Positions 59,126-64,000 of a DNA stretch of 64,000 nt are shown piece by piece. Below the pieces are notes generated by a model. The model saw only the letters and a program-made list of their open reading frames with translations, searched no databases and was not told where the DNA came from. Where the stretch lies: positions 1 to 64,000 of the forward strand of contig QXCR01000124.1 in the NCBI GenBank assembly GCA_004380135.1. Direction: 5' to 3'. Source of the stretch: Stemphylium vesicarium (taxonomy: Eukaryota > Ascomycota > Dothideomycetes > Pleosporales > Pleosporaceae). The stretch's first letter is position 1. Each line of letters opens with the position of its first letter. The position numbers were made by a program, and so were the translations under genes.

Positions 59126-61341
59126 ATGGATCCTGATTACTTCACGGCTGCCCGAGAAGATCGAGAGGGCTCAGGGGCCCAGATTGAGGACTCTGATACG
59201 GACATGGCGGCCTCTGCCAGCGCAACCGCCTCTTCCTCGCGCTCCACCATGTACACATCACCAAGCGTCCACGGGCGCAAAGGGCGCATGTCCCGCTCAG
59301 GAGCTCCCCGACCAATAATCACGCCCACCAGCCCTCTATCTTCGAACATACCGCATAACCTGCTGCCCTCGGCGCCTGCCTCACCGCCCACACCCGCGCC
59401 GAGTCCCACGCCAACGCAGCGGGTGCCCGACTGGAGCACCGCCGCCGAACATGAAGATGGTGACATTAAGAGCATACGAGCGCAGTTTGGCGACATGAAC
59501 CGGGCTGAGCGGATGCGACTGCTGGGCGAGCTGCTGAACTTATGCGACAGCCAAGAGTTGAGCTTTGTCGCCGAGTTTGTCAGTCCCAGGTTAAAAAAGG
59601 ACCCGTTCATGGTCCTGCCGACCGAACTTTGCCTAAGGGTGGGTTATGACGCCCAATGAGTCTGCTGACATGAGCCGCTGACGTGACCCAGATCCTGGAA
59701 TGTGTAGATGACCCCACGACCCTCGCCCGAGCGTCCCAAGTCTCCAAGAAGTGGCGCGAACTGGTCAACGACGACAGCGCCTGGAGGTTGCTGTGCCAGA
59801 AGTTTTCTTTCCGAGCACTGTCCAAAGAAGAAAAGGTCGACGAAGACGACCCAATCGACGAAATGGAGGACACCGAGTCAAAATCGTGGTGGCAGAACGA
59901 CGAGCGAACGCCGAGGGTCGACGGTGCATCCAGGGACGACCTTGAAGTTGGGCCTTCGAATAGTGGTTCTGAGGGTCTCCGGACGCAGAGCCTGGATCGT
60001 GCAGCCAAACGGAAGTCGTCGCAACGGAAACCGCAGGCGACTACGTACCGATCACATTTCAAACAGCGGTACATGGTGGAGACTGCATGGCGCAACGGCG
60101 GAGTATGCGACGCGCGACAAATCACCCCGGACCAGGGCGTCGTGACCAGTCTACATCTGACCAAGAAGTACATTGTGGTTGCGCTCGACAATGCAAAGAT
60201 TCACGTCTTTGATACCGTCGGTGACCACCAAAAGACTCTCCAAGGGCACGTCATGGGCGTGTGGGCCATGGTGCCATGGGGCGATCTTCTGGTCAGCGGT
60301 GGATGCGACCGCGACGTGCGCGTCTGGAACCTGGCGACGGGCTTTCCCCAGTTTACCCTCCGCGGCCACACGTCGACGGTGCGATGTCTGAAAATGTCCG
60401 ACTCCAACACGGCTATATCCGGCTCAAGAGATACCACACTCCGCATCTGGGACTTGAAAAAGGGCTTGTGCAAGCACGTACTCATTGGTCACCAGGCTAG
60501 CGTGCGCTGCCTCGAGATACACGGCGACATTGTCGTGTCTGGCAGCTACGACACCACGGCCAAGATTTGGAGCATATCCGAGGGCAAGTGTCTGCGCACG
60601 CTCACCGGTCACTTTAGCCAGATCTATGCTATTGCCTTTGACGGGAAAAAGATTGCGACAGGAAGCCTGGACACCAGCGTCCGGATATGGGATCCCAACG
60701 ATGGGTAAGTCCGAACATGTGCTACGACATTATCGAAACTAACTTTTCTGTGTAGCAAATGTTTGGCCGTACTACAGGGCCACACCTCGCTCGTCGGACA
60801 ACTTCAGATGCGCGATGATATTCTCGTGACGGGTGGATCAGACGGCTCGGTCCGCGTGTGGAGCCTTGCGACCTACCAGGCCATCCACCGATTAGCCGCC
60901 CACGACAACAGCGTCACGAGTCTGCAGTTTGACAACACGAGGATAGTTAGCGGTGGCAGCGATGGCCGCGTCAAAGTCTGGGATCTCAAGACTGGTGTTC
61001 CCGTGCGAGAGCTGAGCAGCCCGGCCGAGGCTGTGTGGAGAGTCGTGTTTGAGGAAGAAAAGGCCGTCATCATGGCCAGCCGGGGCGGCCGCACCATTAT
61101 GGAGGTAGGTTATTGAAGGATTTGTTGCATGTTGATTATACTAACGTGTTGATAGGTCTGGGATTTCTCACCGCCCGTCGAAGAAGACTACGACTCGCGA
61201 TCTTCCACCCCCGCAAGTATGCCCGATCGCCTAGAAGTCGATTATAACCGTCCGCGATCCGCGATCCTTCCTGCTACATCCCCACTTGTACAAGATACAA
61301 GCGTTGGTGATGTAACTATGGCCGACGTAGCCGATTCATAG
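59126..61341 (+). CDS. cdc4: F-box/WD40 protein, Cdc4/Fbw7-like SCF substrate receptor
   Basis: Four exons, 59126-59638, 59692-60704, 60756-61104 and 61156-61341, encode 686 aa; introns are 53, 51 and 51 bp. After a Ser/Pro-rich N-terminus and a dimerisation-like helix (AERMRLLGELLNLCDSQEL), the F-box spans intron 1: PTELCLR, then ILECVDDPTTLARASQVSK. WD40 repeats begin near residue 330, seen in VSGGCDRDVRVWNL, ISGSRDTTLRIWDL, VSGSYDTTAKIWSI, ATGSLDTSVRIWD, VTGGSDGSVRVWSL and VSGGSDGRVKVWDL. Arg residues in the R-D-T/D-T-S segments suit phosphodegron binding. Likely a nuclear/cytosolic SCF ubiquitin ligase component for cell-cycle regulators. Sulfur regulators (Met30/SconB) have the same layout, but the sequence looks closer to Cdc4. 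Confidence 0.88.
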
Positions 61342-63664
61342 CAGAAATGAAGCGAATGACGAAGCACCACCAGCGCAGAGAAGAAATACAGGCATCGTCG
61401 CATCCGACCCGGGACAAGGGATCGATAGCGACCAGCCCGCGCGGGGAAGGTCCGAGCCAGTACAGAAGTGCATGTACAAGGTCGACAGGGCTCCAGGAGC
61501 CGTGACTCGAGGACACGCTTCGTGTTGGGCCGGCAGACTGCAGCATGCGTCAGACCACCGACCGCTACGAACACGGCAGCGGGCGACCGCACTTGTTGCT
61601 CGACTAATGTACGCTCGCGAAGACAGCCTGCATGTGTTGTTGGAGCACTACATGTTTGCATACCAATGAGCAAAGAAGAAGTGGACGGGCGAGCCACCAA
61701 CAAAATCCTTGCATTTTCCCAGGCGTCGACATCTGGCAATACCTCATCTACGGCATACATCTACGGCACACATCTACGGCACACATCTACGGCACTTATA
61801 CACATACAGACGGCATTTTTCTTTCTCTTTCATTACTCTTTTATTCATATCCTCTTTTTTGTTTCATTTGGGAGCGTCTTTTGGAAACTAAAAACACCCC
61901 GTCAATAATGCATGCAAATCACGAAACAATGTTTGGCTGGGGAGGTTCTTGTTTGCGCTTGCTCGATTTATTTTACCCTTTGGAAATAGCCGTTTCGTCG
62001 TCGAGACATTGTTTTTATTGCATAATGCACGTGTGTTCGTGTTGCGTGGTCTCACATTTTTTCATCTTCTTGTTGTCGCTTTCTATCATCTCTCCGGGAA
62101 ACCAAATATGCAGGCTATTTATATGGGTTCGATGCGATGCGAATGGGAGTTTGGGTTGGGTAACATTGGGTGGGGATTTGGAGTTTGAGTGCATATAGAA
62201 TATTCCATAATCATCGTTGTTTTTGTTATTAAGGAGAATACGTGGTGTGTAAGTGCGATTAATGTAGTGTTAACGTCTATAGGCATTGCTTGCGTATATC
62301 CATTTCATTAGAACGAGGATAACTAATGGTAACAACCCTAGTACATGTACACGTCTTAAGCGCACTAAAGTTACGTACAATATTCGTGCGAGTATCCTAC
62401 AGGTATCTATGGAGTTTATTCAGGTCTTGTACGCCATTTTCTCACCATTCTCGCCGTTCACAAAGTTACGCGTAATCTCTAGTAGCGACACTAGGTGCCT
62501 CAAAGGGGTTTGTAGTTGCCCAGATGCTAGAATCGTTCTTCAGAGCGGGTGATCGACGTGCCTAGCCAGCATCCCTTCCGGGGCTGAACCCACAGGAAAG
62601 CTCTTATCAACACATAAGGCGCCCTGTCCCGTCAGCGGGTTTTATGTGGGAGCTGAACTGTCAGGTGTAAGAACTGTAACGACTAGTTAATCGCGATACT
62701 AAAAGGGTTTGCAGGAGCTATTATGGAATCGAGATGTTCTGCCGCAGAGCATCTAAAATGCACACGAGTGGTGAGCGCCTGCGTATTTACCCGGCGCATT
62801 CGTCATGGCCCAGTAGTGCTTGTTTCCTATGACATATCTCCCAACAACTTGTCGACAGAAGTAGAGGTTTGGGACTTGTTATCCCAAGTGGTGGGTTCAG
62901 ACGCAGTGTTCGACATAAATTAGCCCTTGGTTCCGTTCTGAAGGCCTGTCGCTCCGGAGAATAAAACTTGCTGATGTACCAGTACCGATACGGGCCTTCT
63001 GGATTGACCTGACCTCCGCATCCACTTGCAGGGCCTTCTTTCGATGCAGCTTGGCTTTCTTCCCGAATCCACCCGCATTGGAGATCGGAACCCGCTATCG
63101 CATCAATGTCGACTGCCACCAGAAGGGATCTGCGCCTCCAAAACCGAATGCGAGCGTAAAACTCCGAACAAGCCCCTTCTCTTGCAATGGCTTGGCATCC
63201 TCCGTTGATCAAGGGCAGCGACTCACTCCGTCCGGTCATGGAACCCCGCTGTCGTCTTGAGACTGAACTACCGGCTGGCGTTACCTTCAACTTCAACTGA
63301 ACTGGGAGCGTCGAACTCGAACTGAACATTCTCCCCTGATATGCCTTGTCAGTTTCGTCGGCAACTTGGTGATTCTCTTAGAGGTTCATCTGCCCGGCCC
63401 AGACCGACGCCGGCAGACGACGTGACGGCCACCCCCCACTCGAGATCTCACTGGCTGAGACTATCGTATGAGTCCTTTCATTTGCGCTCGTCTTGAAAGC
63501 TACATCAAGGACGAAGACCACTAACACGACATCTATTCCAGCCTGGACTGATCTCAAGAGCACGCAAGTCATTCCGCAGCGAAGACGGCTACCGATTCCG
63601 ATTGCATGCATCACTCGCCGCCGCATCTATTCCATTCCAAGCTTCTACATACGACGTGTCTTCG
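61342..63664. other. 2.3-kb gene-poor region downstream of the Cdc4-like gene
   Basis: Holds a 13-bp minisatellite (61745-61796), T-rich likely 3' UTR sequence to about 62100, and a hairpin with CACATAA (62611-62617) pairing TTATGTG (62642-62648) around an inner CCCG/CGGG. No gene is supported. Confidence 0.5.
61745..61796. repeat. Four-copy 13-bp minisatellite
   Basis: The unit CATCTACGGCAYA is repeated four times, with single-base differences in the first and last copies. Confidence 0.9.
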
Positions 63665-64000
63665 ATGTTGTATACTACCTTTTCCGTATGGCTACTCCTC
63701 ACGAAAACCAAGGGATCATGTGCCCGCCATCTTTGTGATTCTGCAGGCTGCTCGTCTAGCAGCGAGACGGATACGACTGCAGTTGAATCGATATCCCCAC
63801 CGATCAAGCTTTTGTCAGCCGCCATTGTATCTCTCCCGTCATGGGTCGGCGTCTATCTCATGTCCATTTTCACTCACATCATCTCACTTCTTACTTGTCG
63901 AAAATTCTCCAAGCCGCTCCCCTCTCTTCTCCCTTTGCTGGCCACCTCAATCATGGCGACAACAGGGGTCAGGTGGCGGTGGTTACTGTGTAAGGCAAAG
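63665..64000 (+). CDS. Possible 5' part of a membrane protein running off the window
   Basis: A frame open from about 63497 has its first ATG at 63665 and continues without a stop to the last base (112 codons). It reads MLYTTFSVWLLLTKTKG, a Ser/Thr stretch, then a hydrophobic helix (IVSLPSWVGVYLMSIFTHII). No family is recognised, and the frame could be a chance one. The minus strand carries a competing 78-codon frame (63825-63589). Confidence 0.25.
   Translation, partial: MLYTTFSVWLLLTKTKGSCARHLCDSAGCSSSSETDTTAVESISPPIKLLSAAIVSLPSWVGVYLMSIFTHIISLLTCRKFSKPLPSLLPLLATSIMATTGVRWRWLLCKAK

Noticed and set aside
1..64000. CRISPR arrays, operons, ribosome-binding sites, tRNA or rRNA genes
   Set aside because: The sequence is eukaryotic with spliceosomal introns. 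I found no direct-repeat spacer arrays and no complete tRNA A/B box pair or rRNA sequence.

Overview
The window is nuclear DNA of a filamentous ascomycete, most likely a pleosporalean Dothideomycete close to Parastagonospora (Phaeosphaeria). The reasons are short 44-99 bp GT-AG introns with GCTAAC/CTGAC-like branch sites, an AT-rich TA-dinucleotide-loaded repeat island of the kind left by repeat-induced point mutation (RIP), and a secondary-metabolite cluster whose gene content and order I recognise as that of the stemphyloxin II (betaenone-type) cluster of P. nodorum. The species call and the sth symbols rest on recognition, not on an alignment.

Layout. (1) 1-3.2 kb is RIP-degraded repeat DNA carrying an LTR copy and a 464-bp hAT-type MITE. 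(2) 3.2-6.5 kb holds two minus-strand genes: a small unknown gene with an in-frame stop, and a GIY-YIG/T5orf172-domain protein. (3) 6.5-13.3 kb is an accessory island: a foldback element, a RIP-damaged hAT transposase, LTRs, a Tc1/mariner MITE with 73-bp terminal repeats, and two broken host genes (a LysM-domain gene and a HET-type gene). (4) 13.3-33.4 kb is the polyketide cluster: Zn2Cys6 regulator, FAD-linked oxidase, short-chain dehydrogenase, P450, trans-acting enoyl reductase, second P450, and a highly reducing PKS ending in a reductase domain. A relic of a second PKS 3' end lies just downstream. (5) 34-64 kb is conserved housekeeping sequence: Vms1, dihydroxyacid dehydratase, a decayed unknown gene, a repetitive secreted protein, the mitochondrial phosphate carrier, a giant USP-type deubiquitinase, RNase P/MRP subunit Pop3, a mitochondrial CysA-type serine O-acetyltransferase and a Cdc4-like F-box/WD40 protein. 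Long regulatory and 3' regions lie between them.

How it works together. The PKS (KS-AT-DH-MT-degenerate ER-KR-ACP-R) probably builds a methylated chain with the separate enoyl reductase in trans and releases it reductively. The FAD oxidase, SDR and two P450s would then oxidise the decalin product, under the adjacent regulator. The cluster sits exactly between a RIP-affected transposon island on the left (the regulator starts about 0.6 kb from the last element) and gene-dense euchromatin on the right.

Gene models were built by hand from reading frames and splice signals. All intron-containing models keep frame across every junction, but none has been checked against transcripts.
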